NCBI RefSeq assembly: GCF_012273895.1
Contig: NC_052104.1
Coordinates: 806,001 to 870,000 of the forward strand
Length of the DNA: 64,000 bases
Reading direction: 5' to 3'
DNA from: Zerene cesonia
Taxonomy: Eukaryota; Arthropoda; Insecta; Lepidoptera; Pieridae
The stretch's first letter is position 1, and each line of letters opens with the position of its first letter. Below, one piece after another: positions 33,167 through 46,710 of this stretch. Position numbers and translations under genes: made by a program. The notes below the pieces were generated by a model. It ran no database searches and was not told the DNA's origin. It was given only the letters and a program-made list of their open reading frames with translations.

Positions 33167-35174
33167 ACGGCAGTTTGTTAGCGGCTTCGCTTGAAGCAGC
33201 CTGCTGACAGACAAACAGAGAGAGAGTCAGAAAGACAACGAAATCTTATTATCAATAGCGTCGTGGTTACGTGACCGCAAAAACACAAGCAAAATTCATT
33301 CTTGTCTTTATTATGTCTCTTTTATACGTCATTGTTTAAAATTACATTCTTTTAAATACAAACCCCGAAACAATGTTAACGAGCATTAACCCGCACATAC
33401 CTTGTCATTTACAAATGCCGATGGAGCAAAGAGCTTTGTTCTAAAACCCACCGTCACAAATCATCTCCAATCTTTTTAAGTCCTGAAAGCATTTCAAAAA
33501 CGTAGCCGAAAAAAGAGCGACCGCAGCGCGCGGCGGAAGCTACAAGCGAACGCGGTACCAACATTGTGAAACTTAATTTTTTGTCCTTTTTGCCACTATT
33601 ACTGTTTTTATATTTCGTTTTAGATGTATATAATATTTTAATACGTGGCAAATCAAGGTATTTCTATTGATAACACGTCTAGTAACCCTTCTATTTAGAT
33701 ATCAAAGAATGCACATTAAATATGAAATGTAGACAAAATGTGTGGTCAAATAACGCTAACCGTCGAAGTGTCAAACTTCGGTGGAGTTCTTGGAATCATT
33801 AGCTAGCTGTAAAAACAAGATTAAATTTACATCTCATTTAAATAAGTTTAAGTTGTTAATTGAAACGTTTATTTTTTATAAGAACTAAATTAAGTAGAAA
33901 GGGAAGAAAACCTTCAATTTGTTAAAAACAGACTAAGTTTTAGTGGGACCAGACGAGAGGCGTTAGCTTTAAACAAAAAAACAAATCATAAAAATCGCTT
34001 CACCCAATTTTTTAATCGAAAATTTCTTAAGTATTAAACCCAAAAAATGTAGTCTAATAGAGAACTTTCTGATTTTAGTAAAAGTTTTTTTTTTAAGCAA
34101 ATTTATTTCTATCTTATAGGGGTTGTACATGTATTGAAAAAAGCGCATGTTCGTTATCTGCTTATCCCTTGAATACCAGTAAAAGGATGCTTTGAAATAC
34201 GCCTCTGAATCACAGCGAGTGGGGAATGCGTTAATAAGTCCCAAGGGAATGTCCGGACTGCGCCTCGCCGCAGACTTGTGACCTTCTTTTTTCATGTCGG
34301 AAAACTAATGAGGACTTTGGCTGAGGCTACATCGCGCTATTGATATTTTTTCAATACAAAGTATAGAAACTTTTCATTCATCCGCTTTGACAGGTATTCC
34401 CGAATTAATTTATCCTATGTTCATTAGTCTATTGAAATGTTAAGTTGAGGTTGCGTTTCTTAGAGTATTTTATTTGATGGATATTTAGGGTGGATTATTC
34501 GAAGCTTAATTTCAAGTCTGTGTGGTCGTAATCATTGTCCAGTGGCCGCCATCTTGAAAAAAATATTTCGCGCTTTATCTTCTAAACTAGCTATCCTACA
34601 TAAATTATTACAAGACATCCATTACAGCAATTCCAATTCTCTACAACTTTGTTCCTTTTTCTATGAACCGTACAATTGAAACTAAAGAACTTGGTATCAA
34701 CGTTTAAACTAAGTAATAAAATTAAATAACTGTAAGTTTTTAAATGATTGCCTATTTATTTATTTCAATTCAAAAAAAAAATCTTTAAACAACCTCAGTG
34801 AAACGCCCAGCTAAGCATTTTTTACAAGGTTATGAAAGCCACAAAACAAAAGAAATATATTCTAAAATTTATTGAAAAACAAAAGCAAGTCTGCACTGGT
34901 TAATGCTCGTTAAAACAAATTATTCACCGTATAACAACTAGTGTTAAATTATGTTTATAACCATTAATATTAGGTGTATAATCTGGCATTTCAGACCACT
35001 ATCGCGTTAATCTTTCCGCGGAATTATTGCTGGTGTTAAATTGCGGGTTTTGAGGGTAGATATAGACTATAGAGTTACCGCATAATGGTCATACAGATTG
35101 TGTTACGCTGTGGTGGATATAGCAAGAGGCTATGGCTATGGAGAAAATACCCACAGTCTTTTGTTCTTTCAGTT

Positions 35175-35310
35175 ATATATAAACCTACCTGAATCATTCT
35201 GACTATTAAAAAAAACCCACCAAAATCCGCTGCGAAGTTTCAAAGATTTAAGCATACATAGGGACATAGGGACAGAGAAAGCGACTTTATTTTATACTAT
35301 GTAGTGATGC
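35175..35310 (-). mobile_element. Helitron-like fragment
   Basis: CCACCAAAATCCGCTGCGAA, TTTAAGCATACATAGGGACA and AGCGACTTTATTTTATACTA: reverse complement of the 5' part of the element at 26518-26701. Confidence 0.55.
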
Positions 35311-35552
35311 ACATGTTTTCCCGTACTTCTTATATGGACTAGTATGAAAAAATGGTTATTTGTTTCTTACCGTGAAACTGCAAAACTGTTCAATCGATAC
35401 AAAGCGATATATTTACCTAGTTACATCCTAACTAGTTTTAGTATTATAAGTCATTCGTCATTGTTTCAGGTAGCAAATCACGGAAATGATGGCATCTTTT
35501 TTTAAACTGGCAATAGGAGTCTACATAGTTTTTATTTTTTTTTTTTTTTTTT

Positions 35553-36552
35553 NNNNNNNNNNNNNNNNNNNNNNNNNNNNNNNNNNNNNNNNNNNNNNNN
35601 NNNNNNNNNNNNNNNNNNNNNNNNNNNNNNNNNNNNNNNNNNNNNNNNNNNNNNNNNNNNNNNNNNNNNNNNNNNNNNNNNNNNNNNNNNNNNNNNNNNN
35701 NNNNNNNNNNNNNNNNNNNNNNNNNNNNNNNNNNNNNNNNNNNNNNNNNNNNNNNNNNNNNNNNNNNNNNNNNNNNNNNNNNNNNNNNNNNNNNNNNNNN
35801 NNNNNNNNNNNNNNNNNNNNNNNNNNNNNNNNNNNNNNNNNNNNNNNNNNNNNNNNNNNNNNNNNNNNNNNNNNNNNNNNNNNNNNNNNNNNNNNNNNNN
35901 NNNNNNNNNNNNNNNNNNNNNNNNNNNNNNNNNNNNNNNNNNNNNNNNNNNNNNNNNNNNNNNNNNNNNNNNNNNNNNNNNNNNNNNNNNNNNNNNNNNN
36001 NNNNNNNNNNNNNNNNNNNNNNNNNNNNNNNNNNNNNNNNNNNNNNNNNNNNNNNNNNNNNNNNNNNNNNNNNNNNNNNNNNNNNNNNNNNNNNNNNNNN
36101 NNNNNNNNNNNNNNNNNNNNNNNNNNNNNNNNNNNNNNNNNNNNNNNNNNNNNNNNNNNNNNNNNNNNNNNNNNNNNNNNNNNNNNNNNNNNNNNNNNNN
36201 NNNNNNNNNNNNNNNNNNNNNNNNNNNNNNNNNNNNNNNNNNNNNNNNNNNNNNNNNNNNNNNNNNNNNNNNNNNNNNNNNNNNNNNNNNNNNNNNNNNN
36301 NNNNNNNNNNNNNNNNNNNNNNNNNNNNNNNNNNNNNNNNNNNNNNNNNNNNNNNNNNNNNNNNNNNNNNNNNNNNNNNNNNNNNNNNNNNNNNNNNNNN
36401 NNNNNNNNNNNNNNNNNNNNNNNNNNNNNNNNNNNNNNNNNNNNNNNNNNNNNNNNNNNNNNNNNNNNNNNNNNNNNNNNNNNNNNNNNNNNNNNNNNNN
36501 NNNNNNNNNNNNNNNNNNNNNNNNNNNNNNNNNNNNNNNNNNNNNNNNNNNN
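35553..36552. other. Assembly gap (1000 N)
   Basis: Exactly 1000 N, directly preceded by a 17-base T run (35536-35552). The assembly probably broke at the homopolymer. Confidence 0.95.
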
Positions 36553-38764
36553 AACGCGTGCCGTACTTGATCGCGGTACTAGGCGCACATGAACACTCAG
36601 AGTTAGTCACTGCTTACACGGATCACTACGACCTTATGTTCTCCTATTATTTTAAAACTATTTACGCAACAGTTGTTTATATTTTTGAAATATAAATAAT
36701 TAACAATATAGACGTCTACTATCCACGACATCCGAGAGGGAAGAGAGATAGTGACAAAGGTTTCTTTTTAAAGCACAAACTTATATTTATACCGGGTCGA
36801 GTGGTTACATTTTTTCAATCCTTTAGTACTTCAGAATGCTAGAGGAAATGCACTTTTCACCTGTCATAAGAAGTTCCATGTGATTGGAAAAATCCTATTG
36901 ACCTAATTCTGTAATAACAGCAAATGTCTGATCTTGCTAAAACTAGCGAATAAAAGATGTCCAACCAAGAAGTCATACTCAGGACCCCAGACGTAATTGC
37001 GATTGGAGCTCCACTAGCCCAGACTAATAACAACGGATATGTTAAACCAATAAAATAGGATTTAATAGCGTTGTGGCCATTGTGTTTTCAATAATAGGTG
37101 TTCGCTTGCATTTTAACGGCGTGGTAATGATCAGAATTGTTTGAAACCAGCAATAATATCGATTTGACTGCAACAATGTGTTAAATTTACGCTATTTGCA
37201 ATTTGTAATGGCGCCCATTGTTTCTTTATGATATTGATAATGCGATTCATAGGTGAACACAATTGGAGTTTTTGTGATATGTTATGTATTTAAGAAAATT
37301 TATGTTTGCAAGTGGATTAAAGCATTGAGGTATCATTTTAGAGTACCCTGTTGCCCACGTATTCCTAACTACTACGGCTACTTTATCTCATAAAAAGGTA
37401 CATGCTTATATTTTATTCAGATTCAGATAGTAAAAGAGACGTGAGGGAAGCTGTGTGTGTTCTAAAGATCATTTTTTCACACATAGTTATGATAAAAAAT
37501 GCAATTTACGAAGTAAAAGCGATGTTATAAACGAGATAATTTTTCCTTAATAAAAATATGGTGCCCCAAAACACATAGCATTCTCTAAAGTGCCTTTGTT
37601 TGTTAGTGTGTGACGTAAGCCTTCCAAAAGACATTACGTTTCCCTTCTAGAGGTACTCGTGAATTATGGAAGGAGAAACATACCTTATAATAATTTATTA
37701 TTTATTGCATACCATATAAACTAAAAGAGAAGTAAACAGCACATAGGAATGCTGATATGAGATGATGATGAATGATGAAATGATATCTACCAGGCATTGG
37801 AGTTATGAACCAAAGAGCTATATTACGTAGGCGCTTTCATTCTTAATGTAATTTTTTATCTATAAACGACCTAATCTTTGGAATTAGCAAGCTTATATAA
37901 AAAATCTTTTGACTACATTTTTGTCGGGTAAAATCTCCATTTGCCTTCCATTTTCATATTTTATTCAAGATATTATATTGGAAAAATGTTAAGCCAACGT
38001 CAATTTACTAAGTAATTTCCCCAATACCGCTTTAATAAATTCTGATTATATAGGATATTGGTTAAATAAAGTCGGAATCAGCCGCGACTCGATCAAGGTA
38101 AGCTGTTGATTGGATCTGCTATATTCCAAGAATTATAATCTTTAAATATTGTTCAGAAAATGATGAAATCGTGATTTAAAATGCAAATTTCGTTTAATGA
38201 TGCGATTACTCCATGCAAATTGAACCTAAAAGAGAGGGAATAGGGTTGGATAAGCGGTGATCACGTTTCTGAGAATTTATCTTTATTGCTGGTTTTGCTG
38301 CGACGCTGTCTGCGTAGCAGAAACTAGAATCGCTTGTCGACTGAGGGTTTAAAAATTTAGTTTCGCCTATAACCATCCAAAGTAATATTCCTGACACAAC
38401 AACATCCATACTATCAAACGTTTACGAGATCAAATAAATATCTAAATGTAAATTACTGTTTGTCCATTTGTAAAGCTTTTAAGACTGAACTATTTACACA
38501 CTACTCGACACATGGAAAAATATTATCCATAACTGGTGTTCCTTCAGGCACTTCTTGCCCCAAACCACACTCGGAACAACCTGCCTTCTGTGTTCCCGAA
38601 TCATTATTATATGAACCTTTAAGCGAAAGCCTACAACCAACTTAAAGCACTATGTTCGCAGTGTTACCAAGGCTGCGAACGGCCATGGGCGGCGACTATC
38701 ATATCTTAAGTGAGTCGCCTATTCCTTGGCTGAAATTATATAAAAAATCCCCTGCTGCCCGCAC

Positions 38765-38971
38765 GCTAATATCATAATTGTGAAAGTTTGTTTGTTAGTA
38801 TGTTTATCCGTCAATCGCGGTGAAAATATTGAACGGATTTTGATGAAATTTGGTATACAGACAGGGTATGGGCCGACATGGGTGATAGGACACTTTTAAT
38901 CCCGATAAAATGCACCCTTGGGATAAAACAAGAATCTTAATGTCCGGGCGGAGTCGGGACAAGCGTCTAGT
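38765..38971 (+). mobile_element. Helitron-like element (CGGAGTCGGG family)
   Basis: GCTAATATCATAATTGTGAA at the 5' end, CGGATTTTGATGAAATTTGG inside, and GGCGGAGTCGGGACAAGCGT then CTAGTA at the 3' end. Confidence 0.65.
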
Positions 38972-40524
38972 ATATATCTTTTGCCAATTACTATAAATTC
39001 AGATGTTTTAATTACCTTTTTCATTTCCCTTTGTAAGAGACTAGATTATACGGTTGATCGTTACTGTATCGGCAATCTGTTTTATGCCCCTCCTGAAACG
39101 ATTCGAGGCCCTCAAACGATAAGATCGTTGAAAAATGCTTTGAGGGTAACATATAACCATATATGTATATGTACACAAGGTTTGAGTGTATAAAATACAT
39201 GCATGTATGCGCATATATATTATATATGTATATTGTATATAGATATATGTAAATTCATTGTTTTATAACGTTATGTAATGTAATCCTTAGAGACTCTATT
39301 GTTTAGGATAATATAAGTAATTATCTATAATAAATATAAAAATAGTGTATTACTAAATAAATTATATAAAGTCCTAAATTATATGGCTTAGTATTAGACC
39401 TTAACATTAAGTGACCTCTGAGGTCTATTCAGGTTGAGATGGTTTTGAGTCCTAAAGCCGCCATTTGTACAATTTACTGTGTTAAAGTTTATTTTTTATT
39501 AGTCCTTTAATATAAATCAGTTAGCTAATTGAGAATTATTATACCACGTATCGCATACATTATACTTAAACTGTTATATTTACTCCTGTCTTATACCTTT
39601 TCTTCCCCTTTCCCTCATTGCGAAAATACAGCATGCCACGTTTACTTAGCAAGCTTTACAAAAATGTTATCTATATTCTTTGTTGGAATTTCTTTACTCG
39701 TAAATAAATAAAGAAATTGCATTACTCCAAACCCCTAACCAAAAAGGCCAAGCAATCAATATGCCCTAAACATAACTGTTCAACACTCCCCGTAATGAAA
39801 TCAAAGTAATTCGATTACTTCACTTTTAAAGGCTAATAGAAATCGACGAAGTGAATTGAGTGCTCATAAAATCCCCCAGTGAATCATATTCCCAACATAA
39901 TATGTAATAAAAGATTTGATCACATTCGAGAGGAAATTGCTTGAATACGGCGAGGTAATTTATTTTTGACATATCAGTTAGAGATTATGTTTACGAAGTA
40001 TGGAGTCATATTCTTATGTGGAATTTACTGAACATTCTTAGAAGTCCTATTCGTTAAAAGGAAATTGGCCTACACTAGATATATATGAGTATCACCACCG
40101 GTCCTTCCTTGCAAAGCCCAGGGTGCATAAATATTCTGTAGTCCAGTCATTAGGCCAAATTAGGTGAATATCTCGGAAAATCCACATATTGTAACAAATA
40201 TTTTGGCATCCTAAAATTATTCTCAAAATTCACATATAATTGGATGGTCGTAAGTTTTAAAGACAGGGGTCATAATTATGATTTTGATTTTTTAAACTTT
40301 TTTTCTTTCATTCTAATAAAAAATAAATAAAAATCGGTTCACCCAAAAAAAATTGTGAGGAAACAAATTTAAAAACATATCGTCCTTTTTTTTAAATAGA
40401 GCTGTTATGGTAACATACGTCTTCAAATTTGACTCGCATAGCGTTATTTATTCAAGAAAAATCTTGATTAAACCAGAAATTCGGCACATCAATATAATTT
40501 ACGACAGAATATAAACGCAACCGT

Positions 40525-40595
40525 ACTTGGCCAGCGCGGTGACTGATGGCTTATAAGATGTGATAAAAAGCCACTGGATATAAAATCTGATGATG
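40525..40595 (+). mobile_element. SINE family 1, 3' fragment
   Basis: TTGGCCAGCGCGGTGACTGA, TGGCTTATAAGATG and a TCTGATGATGA tail. Confidence 0.4.
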
Positions 40596-41105
40596 AATAC
40601 AATAAACATGAAAACAAATTAAATAGAGAACGTATCAACCAGTTTTGTGATTCTCAACTCAAACAATATTATGAACACAATAAAAATATACGACGACAAT
40701 ATATTCCAAATAATGGTGACAAAAACAGATTTAGCACGCCTAAAGCATTTAATTTCATACATGAAAAAGCTCCGAAACATTCCAGAGATGTTATTACATT
40801 TAATATTGATAAATATTTATCCAAAGATCAAAACTTGATTGAGGAAATATGCAACATCTCGTTAGCATAAGGGATACGCAAATATTCGTGTACGTCCATC
40901 TTAGAATATTATGATGTAAATAAATTTTCTCTCGTGACCTTTGGAACGGATTTTTTTCCAGCTCCTATTACGTATAATGGATTTAACATATGATTTTTTT
41001 ACCTATTTGAGATTTGGAATTTAGCCGAAAGTCGAAAGTGTGGAATTGTGAATATTCTTATATTGTAATCTTTATAAATATCCGTATCTATTGAATTCTA
41101 TCCTA

Positions 41106-41296
41106 TCCTGCTAAATTTATAAATGCGAATGTTTATGAGGATGAGTGGGTGTATGTTTATTACTCTTTTACGCGAAAATAACTGAACGGATTTTTATTTA
41201 GCAAAGATGTGGTGTACCGGATGACAACACATGAGCGATGCAATTACTTGATTTTGCCCACGGAATTGCAAGTGAAACCGCGCGATACAACTAGTA
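41106..41296 (+). mobile_element. Helitron-like element
   Basis: TCCTGCTAAATTTATAAATG-type start, ACTGAACGGATTTTTATT inside, and GTGAAACCGCGCGATACAAC then TAGT at the end. Confidence 0.6.
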
Positions 41297-41675
41297 ATTT
41301 ATAATTATAGGCTACATAATATTTAAGTATTCAGCAATGTAATAAACACTAAAATTATTTACCACCCAACATGCTTTGCAATATAGGACCCACGTTCTAG
41401 TACACAGAGCATAAATCAGAGTGACACAGTAAAGTTTAATTCTAGCAATATTGAACAAATACTTTTACGATATTTGTTAAACACACAATCACGTCGCAAA
41501 CACGATCAGGGTGTGTAAACAGGGCTACCTCCTTCTTTATGAACCTTTTCGATTGATAAAAGTATTTTGCTTTATATTTTTGTCTATGGCGAAGGTACAC
41601 GCTATATGTGTGCGTTTGGAATAGAAGTTTGATTCGCTCATAAGAGTTTAAAAGTTAGTGTTTTATTAGTTAGTA

Positions 41676-41878
41676 TCATCATCATTAGCACATGTATGTT
41701 CCCACTGCAGGGACACAGGGATTATACCCATATAACGATTGAATCTAGGGGTTCAGGCCGTAATCCACCACATGTGATACTTCGACAAGCCGGTTTTGTT
41801 TACGATGTCTTTCACCATTTAGAGCTGATCTGAATTATGTGGAGATATATTGAAAAATCAATGTATTCCTTGCAGGGT
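41676..41878 (-). mobile_element. SINE family 1, reverse truncated copy
   Basis: Starts with the reverse of the TGATGA tail (ATCATCATCATTAGC), then GTTCCCACTGCAGGGACACA, CAGGCCGTAATCCACCACAT, CAAGCCGGTTTTG and GAAAAATCAATGTATTCCTT. The tRNA-like head is absent. Confidence 0.7.
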
Positions 41879-43189
41879 CGTCCGGTATAAAACCTTTATC
41901 CATAGGTGGCGATCTTCTCTTGATTACCGTATGCATAAAATAAAGAGAAACACTTTAAAAGAGGCGGCTGAGCAAAATTATGGTGTAAGGGAAAAGGAAC
42001 TTCTATTATGTACACCTAAAAAAGTTATGAGAAATAACTACAACAAGTAATTATTAATTACTAGTGGTCCGACCGGGCTTTTTCGTGGTTACATTTCTTC
42101 CCTCCCTTCCTTCCTTGTGCCTTTTAAAAAAAGTTAGTTGAATATATATGAATATATACAGAGGAAGAAGATGAGAAATAAATGAAATCTGATGTTGTCC
42201 ACATGCAAGTAAATTTATGATTGAAGCAAGAAACAAATCAAAATAGCTCTGCAATCTGTATCTATATAGCTAATAAACATGAGCAAGTATGACGTATTTA
42301 ATGTTAAATGTTTAATGTTTCAAGCTTTAATAAAACACGATACATTTTTAAACTCAAAAAACTATTTCAAATAGCACAGATAGAAAATCAATGGCGTCAC
42401 GAAATATTTTAGTTTCACAACATTTTAAAGTCGAAATATCAACTGTATCAAACAAAACGAGTGCAAAAAGTAATTTTGCATCCAATATCCTGCTTTTGCG
42501 ATAGGGCAACTTTACCACAAAGGGTTGAAAATTCGTGTCGAAAAAATGCATTGTCAAACACAGTGGTACATATCCAGTGTGATGGATGCCATTCCCCACT
42601 AGTAAGCTATATTTACCTGGGACTCAATGAAAAAAATATGAAAAAAATATCGATTACGTTTGAAACATTTTTATATTGACTCGTATTTTAACGTGGATAT
42701 AACGTTCCTCATCAATCAAGACTCATTATTTGTTTACATGAATTATTGGATGTCGGATTGATTGCAGATGTTGGCTTTTATAGGTATCATTTTGCAATGT
42801 TAAATGTGTTTTTATCTTTGGAAAAGTTGACGCTAAATGTTGCTTTAAAATACGTCATTTATATTAAAGTTTGTGTGTTCAACTACAAATCTTACTTAGA
42901 ACTTGAACTTGCAGTATGATGCACGTTAAATATTATTGTGGATTATATGTTTTTCCAAATAGGTATTATTTAGCATATTTTTAGTTGTTTAAAATTATCA
43001 ATCAAGCATCTTTTTGATCCTTACATGTTCAGTACATAACTGAAGTAACATATTAGTAATTAAGTAATTGTTTTCAGTCATAACTACATCCCATTAAACC
43101 CGCAATACTACTAAACTTTTGACATTCCTTCTCGAAACTACGAATCCGAAACTCGTAAAATAGTTAACAAACCATAAGCAAATATCAAA

Positions 43190-43570
43190 GCGCCGGAATC
43201 ACTCACGCCACCGCGCCATTTACTTAACCGCACCAAAATACCAATCTAGCTAAGAACACAAACCCAAGACGAATGTTGATACAACTGCAGTCGAACTGTT
43301 AACTAACAGCAAGTTAGCGGAAGTTGGCCGCAAGCGCTAGTCGCCAACCGCTACGCAACTCACAGTTATGTACGAGTTACAGCTCCACGCACCAACTCCC
43401 TTGCATGTTAACGAGGCGTTTAATAATTTAAATACTGGATTAGTGGAGCTTGTACGGAAGACGTTTAATTATGGACGTTCGGAGCTGTGAATTCGGCTAT
43501 TGTGATTGCGGATTATGCTGGGACTTCTGCTGGATCTGCGAGAAATAAACCAGCTTTATATTGACCCGTG
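43190..43570 (-). promoter_or_regulatory. GC-richer island, possible promoter or 5' exon
   Basis: The most GC-rich non-repeat stretch of the long interval, with no similarity to the repeats around it. On the minus strand ATGGCGCGGTGGC is followed by a strong donor GTGAGT in phase 1 (ATG 43219-43217, GT 43206-43205) with a stop directly upstream. The phase would fit the Ig1 exons but the five-residue product has no signal peptide, so another exon would be needed. An alternative promoter or 5' exon is possible; an unrelated cause is equally possible. Confidence 0.2.
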
Positions 43571-44863
43571 TTGAAAGCAACACGGGCGGAGGCTGGGTTT
43601 CGATCTATTTTATAACGGTCTGTTATGTGTTTTTGTTGTGATAGATGGATATTTTTTTTGTTTTAGATTATATATCTGTTTGGACGTCTTGGTTTTAATT
43701 AAATATTCTACCAAACGGCTGCTACCCTCTTCCACCTTACAAAGGACTCTGAGTCATTTCGGAGGTAGTTTACAGAAATAGACGGGTACGAATTACTATA
43801 TAACACATTTTTTATATTCATAATACATTAATTAATTTGATATTGGGATATAAAACTAAAAAGATCTCGCATAAGCACAATTGAAGTCTTCAATTCAATT
43901 TAATAATCTGAGAGATGCGGACATAACTTCATTTAAGTGTGCTCTCATAATAAAGGACCTAGCTTTATGTGATTATATGAAAATGGAACACTATGTTTAA
44001 TTGTAAGATAAAGGGCAATTATAAATTATAACAATTTTTTTATAGTTTAGGCACTTTGATAATTAAATTTAAACGTACACTAAATGTATAATATTTATCT
44101 AAAAGTCAAATCTATTTTTACGCCATCAAAAACTTGAAGAAAAATTAAGTTTAAATTCACCTATGTTTATATGTAACCGACTTATTTAGACTCGATTTTG
44201 ACCCTCTTCAAACAGACAGATTTATTTCTAACTTTGTATACTTTTCAAGGTTCAGAGAAAATAACAATAACTTCATAAGGGAAACGTGTTTTTTAGTTTC
44301 ACGCAATAACAAATTTTATAATCAAAAACATATGGCTTATTAAAATCTACGTTATATAATCTTCTTCAAAGTTATGAAAACCGAAAAGTATAACTTAAAA
44401 AAAATCATAATTTAAATAACATAGAATCGTATAAAAAATTATATAATAAAACCAACCCACAGCAACTAAACAACTAGTTTCCACGCCGTTTCTAAAATCC
44501 CACGAAACAATTTTAAGCGAATGCGGGCATCTTTTATGTGTGGCTTAACCCTCTGAGAGTTTAAATATGTAAAGTGTTCTGTGCAGATTAGTAGCACTAT
44601 TCAGAACAATCAAGTGTGTATCTCTGACCTACGGTGCCCACAATGTATTACAGTCCACGCACGATATCTTGGCGAGTTTAATTGTATTTTCATGGGTATT
44701 TTGATGGATTTTGACATGATTTGACAAGCGTTGATCATATGCTTGCCTAATCCTGAATAAAAAAAGAATAAAAAAAAACGTATATGATATTTATCCGAAC
44801 AGGATGCAGGGAATTATACATAAATTGGGTTTGAAAAATATTATATATTTGCGTTTCTAAAAT

Positions 44864-45063
44864 CACACTAATATTATAAATTTGAAAGTTTGTATGTGTG
44901 GATGTTTATACGTCATTCACGATGAAACAACTGAATGGATTTTCATACAGATAGGTATGAGCTGACTTGCGTGATAGGATACTTTTATCCCGATTAAATA
45001 CTCCCTTCCGGATAAAACAGACATCTCGATATCTAAGCGGAGCCGGGATGAGTATCTAGTATT
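44864..45063 (+). mobile_element. Helitron-like element (CGGAGCCGGG family)
   Basis: CACACTAATATTATAAATTT, ATCCCGATTAAATACTCCCT, and AAGCGGAGCCGGGATGAGTA then CTAGTA. Confidence 0.65.
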
Positions 45064-45794
45064 ATATATGCATTAATCATTCTAGCGGACTAATACCAAC
45101 TCTTCTATATAACAATACTTTTCAGCATTTGAATTTACTTTTTTACAGATTTTCATACAAACTGACCAATCCATAAATAAATATTAAGGAAATGAATCGC
45201 CACACGTAAAGCCGAGAACGACTTGACCAATTCGGTTGTTATTTTAACGTTTTTGTGAAGTGCAAAGGAGGTCCTTATAGATAAAAACTAACACGGGTTA
45301 CGTGAAAGGTTGGACCGCTACTAAGAAATATAACTAACAGTATAAGCGTACCCGTTTTAAATTTTAGAAATCCATCACACTAATGAAATTAGACTAAAAT
45401 TTAAAACTAAGCCCAAATTTCTAGGGTACAAGTTATCGTGTGCACACCGTACACTCGCTTAATTATGAAAATGGAATAGTGTGGCGTATACTTCATTTTG
45501 AGTATATTTAAATATAACGTAAGGTCAGGTTAAGTCTCTAATTATAATATTGGACCTAACAAATATTAACTTTGTTTGGGTCATAGCTTAATTCTAGTAC
45601 TAATGTTATGCTTAACTTCTCGAATTTCTTAACTTAATTATTAAAAGTTTGGTATTTAGCATGTTTTCTTGCTCATTGGTTGCCTTTTACGTTCGTTTGC
45701 AGTATGTTGGCTAAATACGTATATTAATGTGTATATATGAAATTTTAATCTAGGGCACATAATAAATATACTAATTTTAAGTCAAGGAATCGAG

Positions 45795-46046
45795 AACGCT
45801 TCGGCTCGAATTGGAGCAACTTGCACCGGGGAAGTACCACATCACTATAGAATCAGCATGAAATAATAGCTTGTTTCTTTTTTCTTTCGGTGTGCGGAGG
45901 AGCCGAAGGCCTCTAGCCTTTTCATCACCCTTCCCAGTCCATTTATTTCTTCCCGTCGTCAATGCTTTCCTTAACCACATATTCATTAGCGGTGGTAATT
46001 GCTTACCATCAGGGGAACTACTGGTTAAGTTGCCCGCTATTACATA
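45795..46046 (+). repeat. Interspersed repeat family 1
   Basis: Copy similar to 1119-1398: GAGCAACTTGCACCGGGGAA, GTACCACATCAC and TTGCTTACCATCAGGGGAAC. A pair of opposite-strand open frames over it are repeat-derived. Confidence 0.7.
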
Positions 46047-46307
46047 TAAATGTACTAACAAATATTTCGTGCTTTGAGCACCAATAGCACAAAAGATTTC
46101 TCTCATATAATTCCATATATTTCAAAGAGAAAGTTGCTAAAAGGAATCCAAAAACGTAACAAAGAAATAGTTTCAACGAAAGTGAATTCATAACATCGCT
46201 TTCTGCATTTAAAATCGTAACCCAGTTTTATTTTTCAGCACCTATAACCCTTGTTTTGATCTGTAAGCTTACCATGTAGCTTTACCGTGTATTATTTATA
46301 CTTAATA

Positions 46308-46400
46308 TAAAGCTAAAGAGTTTGTTTGTATGAACGGGCTACTCTCAGTAACTACTGGCCTGATTTCAAAACATCTTTCACTCGTGAATATGTTAGTACT
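46308..46400 (+). mobile_element. Helitron-like 5' fragment
   Basis: ATAAAGCTAAAGAGTTTGTT, CTCAGTAACTACTGGCC and AAAACATCTTTCAC, matching 17442-17600; the rest is missing. Confidence 0.45.
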
Positions 46401-46508
46401 TACTTTATTCCTGAGTACTATAAAAGACTAGAAAGAATAGAAGGAATAGAAAGACAATATGTATGTACGTTGGCCTGACAAACCGTAAGTATAGCAAATT
46501 TTATAAAA

Positions 46509-46710
46509 TACTAGCTAGCTGCGCCCCGCGGTGTCACCCGCGTATGTCCGTATCCCGTAGGAATATCGGGATAAAAAGTTGCCTATATGTTATTCCAGTT
46601 GTCTAGCTGTCTTCGTACCAAATTTCATTGCAATCGGTTCAGTAGTTTTTTTGCGTGAAAAAGCAACAAACACACACATCCTTACAAACTTTCGCATTTA
46701 TAATATTAGT
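46509..46710 (-). mobile_element. Helitron-like element, GCGCCCCGCGG family
   Basis: ACTAGCTAGCTGCGCCCCGC through ATCGGGATAAAAAGTTGCC to CTTTCGCATTTATAATATTA. Nearly canonical. Confidence 0.7.

Larger units (their letters stand above)
25522..35552 (-). other. First part of the long 5' intron (or intergenic)
   Basis: Between cassette B and the second gap. Holds three Helitron-like families, two SINE copies, a hAT-like miniature element, and a low-complexity patch of ATTAGATTC-like text near 25640-25720. A GC-rich patch near 33500-33560 has no convincing frame. No gene supported. Confidence 0.5.

Noticed and set aside
33454..33651. GC-rich minus-strand 65-codon frame
   Set aside because: High GC in the middle is attractive, but there is no domain, no signal peptide and no phase-compatible splice context that I can defend.
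35444..36610. Long open frames across the second N run
   Set aside because: Same artefact: the frames consist of N codons plus a poly-T/poly-A edge.
38206..38409. Minus-strand 67-codon frame starting MDVVVSGILLWMV, signal-peptide-like
   Set aside because: I looked for a donor in phase 1 to join the Ig1 exons and found none after the hydrophobic part; the rest of the frame resembles nothing known and the neighbourhood has repeat-like text. Could still be a small secreted peptide but is unsupported.
45777..46106. 109-codon minus-strand frame and its plus-strand counterpart
   Set aside because: Both lie on a family 1 repeat copy; similar text occurs at 1119-1398 and 9754-9936.
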